Notes: generated from the letters alone by a model not told the origin. A stretch of DNA of 64,000 nt from Paracoccaceae bacterium (GCA_024742705.1 JANSXZ010000017.1:1-64000); one strand, 5' to 3'. Shown: positions 17,744-28,015, numbered from the stretch's first letter. Numbers and translations are program-made.

Positions 17744-19984
17744 TCACACCAACAGGTTGAACTGGCGCGCAAAGGGCATGGATCTCGCGCGCTGTCCTGT
17801 CAGGTCAAACAGGGCGTTGCCCAGCGCCGGCATCGACGGCGGTGTTCCCGGCTCGCCGGCGCCGCCCATATGGGCGTTGGTTTGCAGAATCCGCACCTCG
17901 GTTTCGGGCGCGCTGTGCATCCGCAGCGCGTCATAGTCGGGAAAATTGCCCTGTTCCACTGCGCCGTCGGCAAAGGTGATCTCGCCAAAGCAGGCTGCCG
18001 AAAGGCCGTAGATCATCCCGCCCGTCATCTGCGCTTCAATGATCGCGGGGTCCAGGGCGATACCCATGTCGCAGGCGATCCACGCCCGACGGATACGGAT
18101 GACACCGCCTTCATCCGCCACTTCGATCACCTGCGCCACCGGTGTACCGAAGGAATAGGTCAGCGCCACCCCTCGGCCCACGCCCTCAGGTGTCTTTCCG
18201 GTCCACCCCGACATCTCGGCCACCGCCTTGAGGCAGCCGGCCGATGGCGCATGTTCGCCGCGCATCAGATCCAGCCGGAAGGCCAGCGGATCGGCCCCGG
18301 CTGCGACCGCCATTTCATCCATGAATGTCTCGTGAAAGAACCCGTTGAAAGAGTTCCCGACCGACCGCCAGAACCCGACCGGGATCTTCAGATCGCAGAC
18401 GTGCCCGCGCACCCGGTAGTTCGGAATTGCGTAGGGCTGGTTGAACGCGCCTTCCACAAGCACCTTGTCTGGCCCCGCCGGAGGCAGCCCCGCCACCCGA
18501 TCCATCGCCTGGAAAACCGCCGATTGCGCGGCGATCCGCGCATCGAGCATGACCGCCTTGCCATCGACGATAGCGCCTGAAAACCGCGCCATGGCGCCGG
18601 GGCGGTAGAAGTCGTGGCGCATGTCCTCCTCGCGGCTCCAGGTCAGTTGCACGGGAACGCCGGGCATGGCCATCGCCACGCGGGTTGCGTGGCTGGCATA
18701 GTCCAGTTCCAGCCGCCGTCCGAAGCCGCCGCCCATCAGCGTGGTGTGCACCGTCACCGCCTCTTTCGGCAGGCCGGCAATGTCGGCGCAGCGGGCCTGT
18801 TGAAACGTCGGGCCCTGGTTGCCGCACCACACCTCCAGCGCGTCGCCGGTATAGCGCGCGGTGGCGTTCATCGGCTCCATCGTCGCATGGGCCAGATAGG
18901 GCGCGCGGTATTCGGCGGTGATCCGCGTGGCGCCGGCGGGCGGCGATGTGACGTCGCCGTCGTCGCGCAGCGCAGAGTTCGGCGCGTCGTCCAGCGCGGC
19001 GGCGATGCGCTCGAATATCGCTTCGGTTTCAGGCGGGTAGGGCGCCTTCTCCCAGGTGATGTCGATGGCATCGGCGGCTTGTTGGGCCAGCCATGTGTTG
19101 CGCCCGATCACCGCCACGCCATCGCCCAGATCGACAATGCGCTCGACGCCGGGCATCGCGCGCGCGGCGCTGTCGTCGTAACCCGACATCGCGCCGCCCA
19201 GCCGCGGGTTGATGCGCAGCGCCGCGAATTTCATGCCCGGCAGGCGCACGTCGACGCCGAAGGTGGCTGTACCTGTGACCTTGGCGGTCATGTCGACGCG
19301 CGGTTGGGGCTTGCCCAGCAGCCGCCATTCGCGCGCATCGCGCAGTGGCGCGTCGACCGGATCGATCGCCGCGGCCGCTTCGGCCAGCGCGGCATAGCTC
19401 AGTTCGGTGCCGTCGGGTGCGATCACCTTGCCCGATTGCGTGCGCAGGTCGCCGCGCGCCAGACCCAGCCTGTCGGCCGCCGCCTGTTTCAGCGTCTCGC
19501 GCGCCACGGCCCCGGCCTCGCGCATCCGCACGAACCCGTCCTTCATCGAAGTCGATCCGCCGGTCACCTGCAACCCGACGACCTTGCCCAGCACGCCCAG
19601 CATTTCGCCGATGCCATGTTGGAAATCGCTTATGTCATAGCCCTTGTTCGGCAAGGCGTCGGCGATCATCGCCGAATTGTAGTAGGCTTGGGCGGGCGGT
19701 CCGTGGATCACCCGCACGTCGGCCAGGTCCACGTCCAGTTCCTCGGCGATCAGCGCGGCCCAGGTGGTGTGTACGCCCTGGCCCATTTCAGCGCGCGGCG
19801 CAATCAGCGTCACGCCCTGCGCGTCGATGAAGACGAACGGATTGAGCGCCGCCTCGCCCGCGCCGGGGCGCAGCGGATTGGCCGCCGGGCGGCTCACATA
19901 CCACGCTCCGAACGCCACACCGCCGACGATGGCTGTCGAACCGATCAGAAAGCTGCGGCGCAGGATTTTTCCGATGCTTGCCAT
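17744..19984 (-). CDS. Molybdopterin-binding subunit of xanthine dehydrogenase-family oxidoreductase (IorB-like)
   Basis: A 746-residue large subunit that should hold the molybdenum-cytosine-dinucleotide cofactor and hydroxylate an aldehyde or N-heterocycle. It starts MASIGKILRRSFLIGSTAIVGG, a twin-arginine-like leader with a hydrophobic segment, so periplasmic or membrane placement is likely. Conserved blocks are GQGVHTTWAALIAEELDVD, LMGGGFGRRLELD and, near the C-terminus, GGAGEPGTPP, whose Glu is the catalytic base in the family. It begins 2 bases after the iron-sulfur subunit stop, so the two are co-translated. A longer frame to 20338 is only shadow. The substrate cannot be told from sequence. 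Confidence 0.9.
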   Translation of the reverse strand: MASIGKILRRSFLIGSTAIVGGVAFGAWYVSRPAANPLRPGAGEAALNPFVFIDAQGVTLIAPRAEMGQGVHTTWAALIAEELDVDLADVRVIHGPPAQAYYNSAMIADALPNKGYDISDFQHGIGEMLGVLGKVVGLQVTGGSTSMKDGFVRMREAGAVARETLKQAAADRLGLARGDLRTQSGKVIAPDGTELSYAALAEAAAAIDPVDAPLRDAREWRLLGKPQPRVDMTAKVTGTATFGVDVRLPGMKFAALRINPRLGGAMSGYDDSAARAMPGVERIVDLGDGVAVIGRNTWLAQQAADAIDITWEKAPYPPETEAIFERIAAALDDAPNSALRDDGDVTSPPAGATRITAEYRAPYLAHATMEPMNATARYTGDALEVWCGNQGPTFQQARCADIAGLPKEAVTVHTTLMGGGFGRRLELDYASHATRVAMAMPGVPVQLTWSREEDMRHDFYRPGAMARFSGAIVDGKAVMLDARIAAQSAVFQAMDRVAGLPPAGPDKVLVEGAFNQPYAIPNYRVRGHVCDLKIPVGFWRSVGNSFNGFFHETFMDEMAVAAGADPLAFRLDLMRGEHAPSAGCLKAVAEMSGWTGKTPEGVGRGVALTYSFGTPVAQVIEVADEGGVIRIRRAWIACDMGIALDPAIIEAQMTGGMIYGLSAACFGEITFADGAVEQGNFPDYDALRMHSAPETEVRILQTNAHMGGAGEPGTPPSMPALGNALFDLTGQRARSMPFARQFNLLV

Positions 19985-19986
19985 GT

Positions 19987-20451
19987 TCAGGCCTCCTTCA
20001 TCATGCGGGCGGCGGATTTGATCGCGGCGCGGATGCGCGGATAGGTGCCGCAGCGGCACAGGTTGCCCTGCATCGCGTCGTCGATGTCGCTGTCGTCCGG
20101 ATCGGGGTTTTCGGCCAGCAGGGCGGCGGCCTGCATGATCTGCCCCGACTGGCAATAGCCGCACTGAGCGACCTGTTCGGCGGCCCAGGCGCGCTGCACA
20201 GCGTTCATTGCCTGTGGCGTGCCAAGGCCTTCGATGGTCGTGACCGGGCCCCAGACATCGCCCAGCGCGACCTGGCAGGCGCGCACTGCCGTGCCGTCGA
20301 TGTGCACCGTGCACGCGCCGCAGGCCGCGACGCCGCATCCGAACTTGGTTCCGGTCAGCCCGATTTCATCGCGCAGCACCCACAGCAGGGGCACCTCTTG
20401 CGGCAGGTCGACGGCGTGGTCGGTGCCGTTGATCGTAAGTGTGGTGGTCAT
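19987..20451 (-). CDS. (2Fe-2S)-binding subunit of molybdenum hydroxylase (IorA-like)
   Basis: A 154-residue small subunit with a plant-type ferredoxin cluster ([14 protein letters not shown]) and the second cluster typical of xanthine oxidase relatives ([10 protein letters not shown] and [12 protein letters not shown]). It passes electrons from the molybdenum subunit to an acceptor. There is no FAD subunit nearby, as in isoquinoline 1-oxidoreductase-type two-subunit enzymes, where a membrane cytochrome takes the electrons. The ATG at 20451 is preferred over 20469 because similarity starts there. It is transcribed from the promoter/operator at 20477-20510, divergent from a TetR gene. Confidence 0.92.
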   Translation of the reverse strand: MTTTLTINGTDHAVDLPQEVPLLWVLRDEIGLTGTKFGCGVAACGACTVHIDGTAVRACQVALGDVWGPVTTIEGLGTPQAMNAVQRAWAAEQVAQCGYCQSGQIMQAAALLAENPDPDDSDIDDAMQGNLCRCGTYPRIRAAIKSAARMMKEA

Positions 20452-20476
20452 GGGTTCTCTCCCCGGCATTGGCTGC

Positions 20477-20510
20477 CTGACAATATAGCCTTATTATGTC
20501 AGAGTGTAAA
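20477..20510 (-). promoter_or_regulatory. Sigma70-like promoter with overlapping palindromic operator for iorAB-like genes
   Basis: On the minus strand TTTACA (20510-20505), a 17-base spacer and TATATT (20487-20482) form a good promoter 31 bases before the iron-sulfur subunit start. The inverted repeat CTGACA...TGTCAG (20477-20482 with 20497-20502) covers the -10 and spacer. This is the usual place for a TetR repressor to block transcription, and a TetR gene starts 44 bases away on the other strand. Confidence 0.6.
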
Positions 20511-20545
20511 TTGACAATTTCGCGCCAACCTGTCATGCGACGATC

Positions 20546-21148
20546 ATGAACGAACCCGACGACAACGCCGCGGACCCCAAGCTTCTGGCCATAAGAACCG
20601 CGGCCTGGGAGGCGTTCAGCGCCTATGGCATCCGCAAGACATCGATGGACGACATTGCGCGTGGCGCGGGAATGTCGCGTCCGGCGCTGTACCTGCGTTT
20701 TCGCAACAAGGACGAGATTTTCCGCAGCCTCGTGCAATACTACTTCGACACGTCCGCCGAAGCGGTGGCCGCCGCGCTGGCCCGCCCCGGCCCGCCTGCG
20801 GATGTGCTGGCGGCGGCCTTCGAGGCGCATGGCGGCAAGCTGATCGCCGAGATGATGGCATCGATGCATGGCAACGAGATGATGAACGCCAAGAACACCG
20901 TTGCCGCCGACATCATCGCGACCGGCGAGGCGCGTTTGCGCCGGATCTACGCCGACTGGTTTGCCGCGCGCATGGCGCCGGACGACGGCGACGATGGCGC
21001 GCCCGAGGACATGGCGGCGGCGGTCATCGGCGCGCTGCACGGTATCAAGCAGACGGCGCCGGACTATCCGGTGTACCTGCGGCTGATCCGGCAACTGGCA
21101 CGGATGATCGCCGCGCCGCTTCCGGCGCGACCTGACGGGCTGGGCTGA
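20546..21148 (+). CDS. TetR/AcrR-family transcriptional regulator
   Basis: A 200-residue regulator with the TetR N-terminal DNA-binding domain (about residues 15-60). It has AAWEAFSAYGIRKTSMDDIARGAGMSRPALYLRFRNKDEIF, the expected helix-turn-helix with the YxxFxNK segment. The C-terminal ligand domain shows no recognisable subclass. It is divergent from the iorAB-like genes, and the palindrome at 20477-20502 lies between them, so repression of those genes and itself is the likely role. The ligand, possibly the hydroxylase substrate, is unknown. Confidence 0.88.
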   Translation: MNEPDDNAADPKLLAIRTAAWEAFSAYGIRKTSMDDIARGAGMSRPALYLRFRNKDEIFRSLVQYYFDTSAEAVAAALARPGPPADVLAAAFEAHGGKLIAEMMASMHGNEMMNAKNTVAADIIATGEARLRRIYADWFAARMAPDDGDDGAPEDMAAAVIGALHGIKQTAPDYPVYLRLIRQLARMIAAPLPARPDGLG

Positions 21149-21189
21149 GAGGCCGGGCGATGGCACCCGCCCGCGCCCGGAACCCGCGC

Positions 21190-22023
21190 CTAAAGATCTG
21201 TGCGCAGGTGCCACAACTCGGGAAAAAGCTCCACGTCCAGCATCCGCCGCAGGTAGCTGACGCCACCGGTGCCGCCGGTGCCCCGCTTGAATCCGATCAC
21301 CCGTTCCACGGTTGTGACATGGTTGAACCGCCAGCGCCGGAAGTAGTCTTCCAGATCGACCAGCTTTTCGGCCAGCTCGTAAAGCTCCCAATGCGCTTGC
21401 GGCGCGCGGTAGATCCGCGTCCAGGCGGCGGCGACTTCGGGATCGGGGCTGTGCGGCACGCCGCGGTCGCGCGCCAGCACCGCGTCCGGCAAGGGCGAAA
21501 CCCGGTGCAGCGCCCGCAGCGCGACATCGTAAAGCGACGGCTGCGCCAGTTCCGAACGCAGCAGCGCCAAGACCGCCGGCACATGCGCATGAGGGCGCAG
21601 CATCGCGGCGTTGCGGTTGCCGAGGATGAATTCGATCTGCCGGTACTGATGGGACTGGAACCCTGACGATTGCCCCAGCGCGTTCCGGAATGTGGTATAG
21701 TCGCTGGGGGTCATGGTGCGCAGCACCTCCCAGGCGCTGTTGAGCTGTTCGAAGATTCGGCTGACCCGTGCCAGCATCTTGAAAGCGGGACGCATGTCGG
21801 GCCCTTCGAGCGCCATGCGCGCGGCGGTGAGTTCATGGATCGCCAGCCGCATCCAGAGCTCTGAGGTCTGGTGCTGGATGATGAAGAGCATCTCGTCGTG
21901 GGCGCCCGAGATCGGATGCTGGGCGCCCAGCACGGCGTTGAGATGCAGGTAGTCGCCATAGGACATGCGCCCGTCAAAGGACATCTGCGCGCCGTCCTGT
22001 TCAGGATCAAGGGGTTCGGTCAT
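21190..22023 (-). CDS. kynA: Tryptophan 2,3-dioxygenase
   Basis: A 277-residue haem dioxygenase that opens the indole ring of L-tryptophan to N-formylkynurenine, the first step of the kynurenine pathway. Conserved blocks are [54 protein letters not shown], and [30 protein letters not shown], where the late His is the haem ligand. The start at 22023 (MTEPLDPEQ) is the shortest fitting the family opening. It is last in the order SDR, kynU, kynA on the minus strand, separated from kynU by 133 bases that carry a repeat copy. Confidence 0.95.
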   Translation of the reverse strand: MTEPLDPEQDGAQMSFDGRMSYGDYLHLNAVLGAQHPISGAHDEMLFIIQHQTSELWMRLAIHELTAARMALEGPDMRPAFKMLARVSRIFEQLNSAWEVLRTMTPSDYTTFRNALGQSSGFQSHQYRQIEFILGNRNAAMLRPHAHVPAVLALLRSELAQPSLYDVALRALHRVSPLPDAVLARDRGVPHSPDPEVAAAWTRIYRAPQAHWELYELAEKLVDLEDYFRRWRFNHVTTVERVIGFKRGTGGTGGVSYLRRMLDVELFPELWHLRTDL

Positions 22024-22115
22024 GGAACGGTCTCGGGTTGGGGCGGGTGGCATGGCGGAAGGCGGCGGCGATGTGGCGCGCCGCGTTGGAGACGGCGCGG
22101 GCGGCCGGGCCGGGA

Positions 22116-22150
22116 GCCTCCGGCGGGGATATTTGGGGCGAAAGGAATGG
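22116..22150 (+). repeat. Dispersed intergenic repeat copy
   Basis: Reads GCCTCCGGCGGGGATATTT, then GGGGCGAAAGGAATGG, in the gap between kynU and kynA. It is nearly identical over the first 19 bases to the minus-strand copy at 17661. Confidence 0.6.
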
Positions 22151-22156
22151 GCGGGA

Positions 22157-23350
22157 TCAGGTGACGGCGGCGCGCTTGTGGTGCTCGGGTCGGTCCCAGA
22201 GACGGTCGCGCATAACTTCGGCCAGGATCGCGGCGGCGGCGCGCACGTCGTCTTCGCCGATGAAGAGCGGCGTGAAGCCGAAGCGCATGATGTCGGGGGC
22301 GCGGAAATCGCCGATGACGCCGCGGGCGATCAGCGCCTGCATCACGGCGTAGCCATCGGCGAAGCGGAACGACACCTGGCTGCCGCGTGCGGCGGCGTCG
22401 CGTGGCGAGGCCAGCGCGAGCATCGGGCAGGCGGCTTCGACGTCGGCGATGAAGCGTTCGCAAAGCGCGACCGAGGCGGTGCGCACCGCCTGCATGTCGA
22501 CGGTGTCCCAGATGTCCATCGCCGCCTCGAGCGCAGCCATCTGAAGCACCGGGGGCGTGCCTACGCGCATCCGTTCGACGCGCGCGCCGGGGCGGTAGGC
22601 GAGATCGAAGTCGAAGGGTGCCGCGTGGCCGAGCCAACCCGCAAGGGCCGGCTGCAGGCTGTCGGCGTGGCGCGGCGCGACGTAGATGAAGGCCGGCGCG
22701 CCGGGCCCGCCGTTGAGGTACTTGTAGGTGCAGCCGACGGCGAAATCGGCGCCGGTACCAGAGAGATCGACCGGCAGCGCGCCGGCGGAATGGGCCAGAT
22801 CCCAGATCACCACGGCGCCGGCGGCATGGGCGCGGGCGGTGATGGCGGCCATGTCGTGCTTGCGCCCGGTGCGGTAGTCGACTTCGGTCAGCATGACCAC
22901 GGCCACTTCATCGGTGATGGCCCCGGCGACCGCTTCGGGATCGACCACGCGCAGACTGTGCCCGCTGTCGCGCAGGCGCATCAGACCTTCGGCCATATAG
23001 AGATCGGTGGGGAAATTGCCGTTGTCCGACAACACCACACGGCGGTCGGGCACCAGATTGAGCGCTGCCGCGAGGGCCTGGAAAACCTTGATCGAGAGGG
23101 TGTCGCCCAGTGTGACGTGGCCGGCTTCGGCGCCGATGAGCCGGCCGATCCGGTCGCCGAGGGCCGCGGGCTGGGCCATCCAGCCGGCCTTGTTCCAGCC
23201 CGTGATCAGCATGTCGCCCCATTCCGCGACCGTCGTGCGCGCCACCCGCGCGGGTGCGTCGCGCGGCAACGGCCCGAGGGAATTTCCGTCGAGATAGATC
23301 ACCCCGTCGGGCAGGTGGAACAGGTTCCTGGTGGCGGCGAAATCGGTCAT
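22157..23350 (-). CDS. kynU: Kynureninase
   Basis: A 397-residue PLP enzyme that cleaves kynurenine to anthranilate and alanine (or 3-hydroxykynurenine to 3-hydroxyanthranilate). The start of the fold reads [14 protein letters not shown]. The cofactor-anchoring stretch is [14 protein letters not shown] followed by [16 protein letters not shown], with Lys210 as the Schiff-base residue. Length matches the family (about 400). GGAG precedes the ATG. It shares a strand with kynA; together they convert tryptophan to anthranilate if an arylformamidase acts between them. Confidence 0.95.
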   Translation of the reverse strand: MTDFAATRNLFHLPDGVIYLDGNSLGPLPRDAPARVARTTVAEWGDMLITGWNKAGWMAQPAALGDRIGRLIGAEAGHVTLGDTLSIKVFQALAAALNLVPDRRVVLSDNGNFPTDLYMAEGLMRLRDSGHSLRVVDPEAVAGAITDEVAVVMLTEVDYRTGRKHDMAAITARAHAAGAVVIWDLAHSAGALPVDLSGTGADFAVGCTYKYLNGGPGAPAFIYVAPRHADSLQPALAGWLGHAAPFDFDLAYRPGARVERMRVGTPPVLQMAALEAAMDIWDTVDMQAVRTASVALCERFIADVEAACPMLALASPRDAAARGSQVSFRFADGYAVMQALIARGVIGDFRAPDIMRFGFTPLFIGEDDVRAAAAILAEVMRDRLWDRPEHHKRAAVT

Positions 23351-23439
23351 GGCGGCGCTCCGGCAAAAGCTTCAAGCTTGAAACACCCAACAGCTAGCGC
23401 CGCCCGCCCGATGTGTCCAGCCCGGCGCCGGGGCGGTTG

Positions 23440-24192
23440 TCAGATCTGGCCGCCGGCGATTTCGATGGTCTGGCCGTTCACGCTCTGGGCGCCGGGGCCG
23501 CAGAGCCAAAGCGCGGTGGCGGCGATTTCCTCGGGTGCGATCAGCCGCTTGTGCCGGTTCATGTTCACCATCATGTCGCGCGCGGCGTCGGTATCGAGGC
23601 CGGTACGCTGGGCGATGCTGTCGGTGTTGCGGGTGATGATCGGGGTATCGACATAGGCCGGGCAGATCGCATTGAAGGTATAGGGCTTGCCGACGTAGTC
23701 TTCGGACAGCGCGCGGGTCAGCCCGATCAGACCGTGTTTCGAGGCGGTGTAGCAGGCCGCGCCGGGCAGGCCCCGGACGCCGGCGATCGAGGCGATGGTC
23801 AGCACGCGCCCCCATTCGGTCTGGCGCATCGAGCCGAGGCATTCGCGGATCGTCAGAAAGGCGCCATCGAGATTGGTGGCCATCATGTTGCGCCAGAATT
23901 CCAGCGTGGTCTTGTGCACGGCGCGGCCTTCGGCGATGCCGGCATTGGCCACGCAGATCTGGACCGGCCCGCGTGCGTCGACAGCCTGGGCGATGCGCGC
24001 GCAGACGTCGGCTTCGTCGCGCACGTCCATCGCCATGCCGGTGATGCCGTCACCGGCCACCGCATCGAGCACGTCCTGGCGGCGGCCGGTGATGGTGACA
24101 ATCGCGCCTTCGGCGGCCAGCGCCTGGGCGATGGCCAGTCCGATGCCGGTGCCGCCGCCGGTGATCAGCGCGTGTTTTCCTTGCAGTGTCAT
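23440..24192 (-). CDS. SDR-family oxidoreductase, 3-hydroxybutyrate dehydrogenase-like
   Basis: A 250-residue classical SDR with TGGGTGIG (residues 11-18), NAG (83-85), catalytic Ser135, YTASK (Tyr148, Lys152) and CPAYVDTPI after it. The overall look is closest to D-3-hydroxybutyrate dehydrogenases and related acyl reductases. The ATG at 24192 is preceded by GGAGGA, which decides the start over the long upstream frame. It lies 89 bases before kynU on the same strand, the place where kynB is often found, but it is not related to arylformamidase. A link to tryptophan breakdown is therefore only positional. Confidence 0.85.
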   Translation of the reverse strand: MTLQGKHALITGGGTGIGLAIAQALAAEGAIVTITGRRQDVLDAVAGDGITGMAMDVRDEADVCARIAQAVDARGPVQICVANAGIAEGRAVHKTTLEFWRNMMATNLDGAFLTIRECLGSMRQTEWGRVLTIASIAGVRGLPGAACYTASKHGLIGLTRALSEDYVGKPYTFNAICPAYVDTPIITRNTDSIAQRTGLDTDAARDMMVNMNRHKRLIAPEEIAATALWLCGPGAQSVNGQTIEIAGGQI

Positions 24193-24376
24193 GGGTGCTC
24201 CTCCGGGTTGCTGCGCGCAGCGTAGCGACGGCGCGCCGGGTGGCAAGCGCGGCGCGGCGGTGACGTGACGGCGCAGAACACGCTGGCGCGCGTCCGGCGG
24301 TTGCGGCAATCTGCGGAAGGTGGCCGCGCGTATCGGCAAGCGGCCGGCCAAGGGGCACCGAAGGGGGGGGTGGGCG

Positions 24377-24826
24377 ATGAAATGGATCGATATGCCGCCG
24401 GTCTGGCTGGCGGGTTGCGTGGCGCTGGCCTGGTTCCAGGCGACGCGGTATCCTGCGGGGCTGACGTTTGGCGGGGGCTGGGCCGATCTGGCGGGTGGCC
24501 TGCTGGTGGGCGGCGGCGTGCTGTTGATGCTGCTGGCCGTTGCCGAGTTTCGCCGCCACAAGACCACGGTGATCCCGCACCGTTCGCCCACGCATCTGAT
24601 CCAGACGGGCATTTTCAAACACAGCCGCAATCCGATCTACCTGGGCGATGCGATGATCCTGGCGGGACTGATTCTCCGCTGGGACGCGGTGTTGGCGCTA
24701 CCGCTGGTGCCGCTGTTTGTCTGGGTCATCGAAAAACGCTTTGTCGAACCCGAGGAAGACCGGATGCGGCGGCAGTTTCGGACCGAGTTTGCGCGCTATC
24801 AGAGGCAAACACGCCGCTGGATCTGA
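24377..24826 (+). CDS. Isoprenylcysteine carboxyl methyltransferase-like membrane protein
   Basis: A 149-residue integral membrane protein with three to four hydrophobic segments (near residues 8-22, 33-55, 87-115). It has the PEMT/ICMT-type signature HRSPTHLIQTGIFKHSRNPIYLGDA and a C-terminal EPEEDRMRRQFRTEFARYQRQTRRWI, the S-adenosylmethionine-binding end of the family. Bacterial members methylate unknown small or lipid substrates. The ATG at 24377 follows an AAGGGGGGGG run; an earlier ATG at 24320 would add 19 basic residues without family support. It is divergent from the SDR and upstream of pntA. Confidence 0.82.
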   Translation: MKWIDMPPVWLAGCVALAWFQATRYPAGLTFGGGWADLAGGLLVGGGVLLMLLAVAEFRRHKTTVIPHRSPTHLIQTGIFKHSRNPIYLGDAMILAGLILRWDAVLALPLVPLFVWVIEKRFVEPEEDRMRRQFRTEFARYQRQTRRWI

Positions 24827-24950
24827 CACAAACGACCGATTTTGCGCCCAAAACGTCCCGGAAGGTTGCGCAATTTTCTTGCGCAGGATAGTGGACACGC
24901 CTGCCGGGTGCACCACAATGCATCTCAATCGAGCAAAGGGGGACCTAAAG

Positions 24951-26525
24951 GTGAAAATCGGTACACCTAAAGAAGTGTTTGAGGGCGAGGCGCGCGTTGC
25001 CATGACCCCGGACAGCGCTTTGATGCTGCAAAAGCTGGGGCATGAATGCCTGATCGAAAGCGGCGCGGGGCTGCTGGCGGGCTTTTCGGACGCGGCCTAC
25101 GAGGCGGCGGGCGTCGAAGTGATCAAGACGGCGGCCGCGCTCTACAAGGCGGCCGACGTGGTCGCCAAGGTGCGCCCCCCCAGCGAGACCGAGGTCAAGC
25201 GCCTGCGCGAGGGCCAGACCCTGATCTCGTTCTTCTACCCCGGCTCGAATGAAGAACTGATGAAGCTGGCCGCCGACAAGGGCGCCACCGTGGTCGCCAT
25301 GGACATGGTGCCGCGCATCAGCCGCGCCCAGAAGATGGACGCCCTGTCATCGATGGCCAACATCGCCGGCTACCGCGCGGTGATCGAGGCGGGCAACAAC
25401 TTCGGCCGGTTCTTCACCGGCCAGGTGACTGCCGCGGGCAAGGTGCCGCCGGCCAAGGTGCTGGTGGTCGGCGCCGGTGTTGCCGGCCTCGCCGCGATCG
25501 GCACGGCGACGTCGCTGGGTGCGATCACCTATGCCTTCGATGTGCGCCCGGAAGTGGCCGAACAGATCGAATCGATGGGCGCCGAATTCGTCTTCCTGGA
25601 ATTCGAGGACAGCGAACTGCCCGACGGTGCCGAAACCGGCGGCTACGCGCCCCCGTCCAGCCCGGAATTCCAGGCCAAGCAGCTGGAAAAGTTCCGCGAA
25701 ATCGCGCCGGACATGGATATCGTCATCACCACCGCCCTGATCCCGAACCGGCCCGCGCCGGTGTTGTGGACCGAGGATATGGTCAAGTCGATGAAGCGCG
25801 GATCGGTCATCATCGATCTTGCCGCCGAACGCGGCGGCAACTGCGAACTGACGAAGATGGATGAAAAGGTCGTCACCGACAACGACGTGACGATCATCGG
25901 CTACACCGATTTCCCCAGCCGCATGGCGACCCAGTCTTCGACGCTTTATGCGACGAACATCCGCCACATGATGACGGATCTGACGCCCGAGAAGGACGGC
26001 GCGATCAATCACAACATGGAAGATGATGTGATCCGCGGCGCGACCATCGCGCATGCCGGCGGTGTCACCTTCCCGCCGCCACCGCCCAAGATCGCGGCCA
26101 TCGCGGCCAAACCCAAGGAAAAGGTCAAGGAAAAGACCCCCGAGGAGAAAGCGGCCGAAGAAGCGGCGGCCTTCAAGGCCCAGACCCGGCAGCAGGTAAC
26201 GCTGCTGGCCGTTGGCGCGGTGTTGCTGCTGGCGGTGGGCCTTGTGGCGCCGGCCAGCTTCATGCAGCATTTCATCGTCTTCATTCTTTCGGTGTTCATC
26301 GGCTTCCAGGTGAACTGGAACGTCGCGCATTCGCTGCACACGCCGCTGATGGCGGTGACGAACGCGATCTCGTCGATCATCATCCTTGGCGCGCTTATCC
26401 AGATCGGATCGTCTTCGATGCTGATCACGTTGCTGGCGGCGCTGGGCATCTTCATGGCCTCGATCAACATTTTCGGCGGCTTCCTCGTGACACGGCGCAT
26501 GCTCGCCATGTTCCAGAAATCCTGA
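24951..26525 (+). CDS. pntA: NAD(P) transhydrogenase subunit alpha
   Basis: The 524-residue alpha subunit of the membrane proton-translocating transhydrogenase, which drives NADPH formation from NADH with the proton gradient. It has the NAD-binding dI domain ([20 protein letters not shown] at the start, [17 protein letters not shown] Rossmann loop, [14 protein letters not shown]). A charged Lys/Glu-rich linker follows, then four C-terminal membrane helices. The start is taken at GTG 24951, with AAAGGGGGA just upstream; an in-frame ATG at 24918 would add 11 residues. pntB follows after 17 bases. Direct repeats of TTGCGCA lie about 70-85 bases before the GTG. Confidence 0.95.
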   Translation: MKIGTPKEVFEGEARVAMTPDSALMLQKLGHECLIESGAGLLAGFSDAAYEAAGVEVIKTAAALYKAADVVAKVRPPSETEVKRLREGQTLISFFYPGSNEELMKLAADKGATVVAMDMVPRISRAQKMDALSSMANIAGYRAVIEAGNNFGRFFTGQVTAAGKVPPAKVLVVGAGVAGLAAIGTATSLGAITYAFDVRPEVAEQIESMGAEFVFLEFEDSELPDGAETGGYAPPSSPEFQAKQLEKFREIAPDMDIVITTALIPNRPAPVLWTEDMVKSMKRGSVIIDLAAERGGNCELTKMDEKVVTDNDVTIIGYTDFPSRMATQSSTLYATNIRHMMTDLTPEKDGAINHNMEDDVIRGATIAHAGGVTFPPPPPKIAAIAAKPKEKVKEKTPEEKAAEEAAAFKAQTRQQVTLLAVGAVLLLAVGLVAPASFMQHFIVFILSVFIGFQVNWNVAHSLHTPLMAVTNAISSIIILGALIQIGSSSMLITLLAALGIFMASINIFGGFLVTRRMLAMFQKS

Positions 26526-26542
26526 GCGCGGGGCATCAAGAC

Positions 26543-28015
26543 ATGGAATACGGATTTACGATTGCGGCCTATGCCGTTGCAGCAGTGCTCTTCATTCTTT
26601 CGCTGGGCGGATTGTCGGGCCAGGAAAGCGCCAAGCGCGCGGTGTGGTACGGCATTGCCGGCATGGCACTGGCGGTTGTCGCCACGCTGATCGGACCGGG
26701 GCAGGGGCTGTGGCCCGCATCGCTGGTGCTGATCGCGCTGGGTGCCGGCGTCGGCTATCAGCTGGCGACCAAGGTCCAGATGACGCAAATGCCCGAACTG
26801 GTGGCGATCATGCATTCGCTGGTCGGTCTGGCGGCGGTTTTCGTGGGCTTCAACGCCGACATCATGATCTCGCAGGTCGCGGGCCTGTTCGCTGCCAACG
26901 GCGGGACCATCGGCGTGGATACGCTGGACAAGGCGATTTATGAGGGGCTTTCGTCCTTTGGACAGCTGATCGCCAAGAAGACCACGGTCGAGATTTCGAT
27001 CCTTCAGGTCGAACTGGTGCTGGGTATCTGGATCGGTGCCGTCACCTTCACCGGATCGGTGATCGCCTATGGCAAGCTGGCGGGCAAGGTCGATACATCC
27101 GCCAAGAAGCTGCCCGGCGGGCATCTGCTGAATGCCGGCGCGGCGATCCTGTCGCTGGTGCTGGCGATCATGTATATGGGCGGCGCGGGCAGCTGGACGC
27201 TGGTTCTGCTGACCCTGCTGGCGCTGTTCATCGGGTATCACCTGATCATGGGCATCGGCGGCGCCGACATGCCGGTGGTGGTGTCGATGCTGAACAGCTA
27301 TTCCGGCTGGGCGGCGGCGGCGATCGGGTTCAGCCTGGGCAACGATCTGCTGATCGTGGTCGGTGCGCTGGTCGGATCTTCGGGTGCGATCCTGTCGTAC
27401 ATCATGTGCAAGGCGATGAACCGGTCGTTCGTTTCCGTGATACTTGGCGGCTTCGGTGGCCCTGCGGGCGAACAGATGGCCGTGGAAGGCGAACAGATCG
27501 CCATCGAGGCGGATGGTGTGGCCGCGGCCCTGAACGAGGCCGACAGCGTGATCATCATTCCCGGATACGGCATGGCGGTGGCTCAGGCCCAGCAGACGGT
27601 CAGCGAACTGACCCGCAAGCTGCGCGCCAAGGGCAAGACCGTGCGCTTCGCCATCCATCCGGTCGCGGGGCGTCTGCCCGGCCACATGAACGTGTTGCTG
27701 GCCGAAGCCAAGGTGCCTTACGACATCGTTCTGGAGATGGAGGAGATCAACGACGATTTCCCCGACACCGATGTGGCCATCGTCATCGGATCGAACGACA
27801 TCGTGAACCCTGCGGCGCAGGACGATCCCAACAGCCCGATCGCCGGGATGCCGGTGTTGGAGTGCTGGAAGGCCAAGCAGGTGTTCGTATCCAAACGCGG
27901 ACAGGGCACTGGCTACTCGGGTATCGAGAACCCGCTGTTTTTCAAGGAAAACACGCGCATGTTCTACGGCGATGCGAAGGCGTCGCTGGACAAGCTGCTG
28001 CCGATGATCGACTGA
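26543..28015 (+). CDS. pntB: NAD(P) transhydrogenase subunit beta
   Basis: The 490-residue beta subunit: about eight to nine N-terminal membrane helices of domain II, then the NADP-binding dIII domain. Its hallmarks are [70 protein letters not shown] and the [17 protein letters not shown] tail. It forms the enzyme with PntA in the inner membrane. Length agrees with other proteobacteria (about 460-500). The operon ends at the intrinsic terminator at 28037-28067, 22 bases after the stop. Confidence 0.96.
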   Translation: MEYGFTIAAYAVAAVLFILSLGGLSGQESAKRAVWYGIAGMALAVVATLIGPGQGLWPASLVLIALGAGVGYQLATKVQMTQMPELVAIMHSLVGLAAVFVGFNADIMISQVAGLFAANGGTIGVDTLDKAIYEGLSSFGQLIAKKTTVEISILQVELVLGIWIGAVTFTGSVIAYGKLAGKVDTSAKKLPGGHLLNAGAAILSLVLAIMYMGGAGSWTLVLLTLLALFIGYHLIMGIGGADMPVVVSMLNSYSGWAAAAIGFSLGNDLLIVVGALVGSSGAILSYIMCKAMNRSFVSVILGGFGGPAGEQMAVEGEQIAIEADGVAAALNEADSVIIIPGYGMAVAQAQQTVSELTRKLRAKGKTVRFAIHPVAGRLPGHMNVLLAEAKVPYDIVLEMEEINDDFPDTDVAIVIGSNDIVNPAAQDDPNSPIAGMPVLECWKAKQVFVSKRGQGTGYSGIENPLFFKENTRMFYGDAKASLDKLLPMID

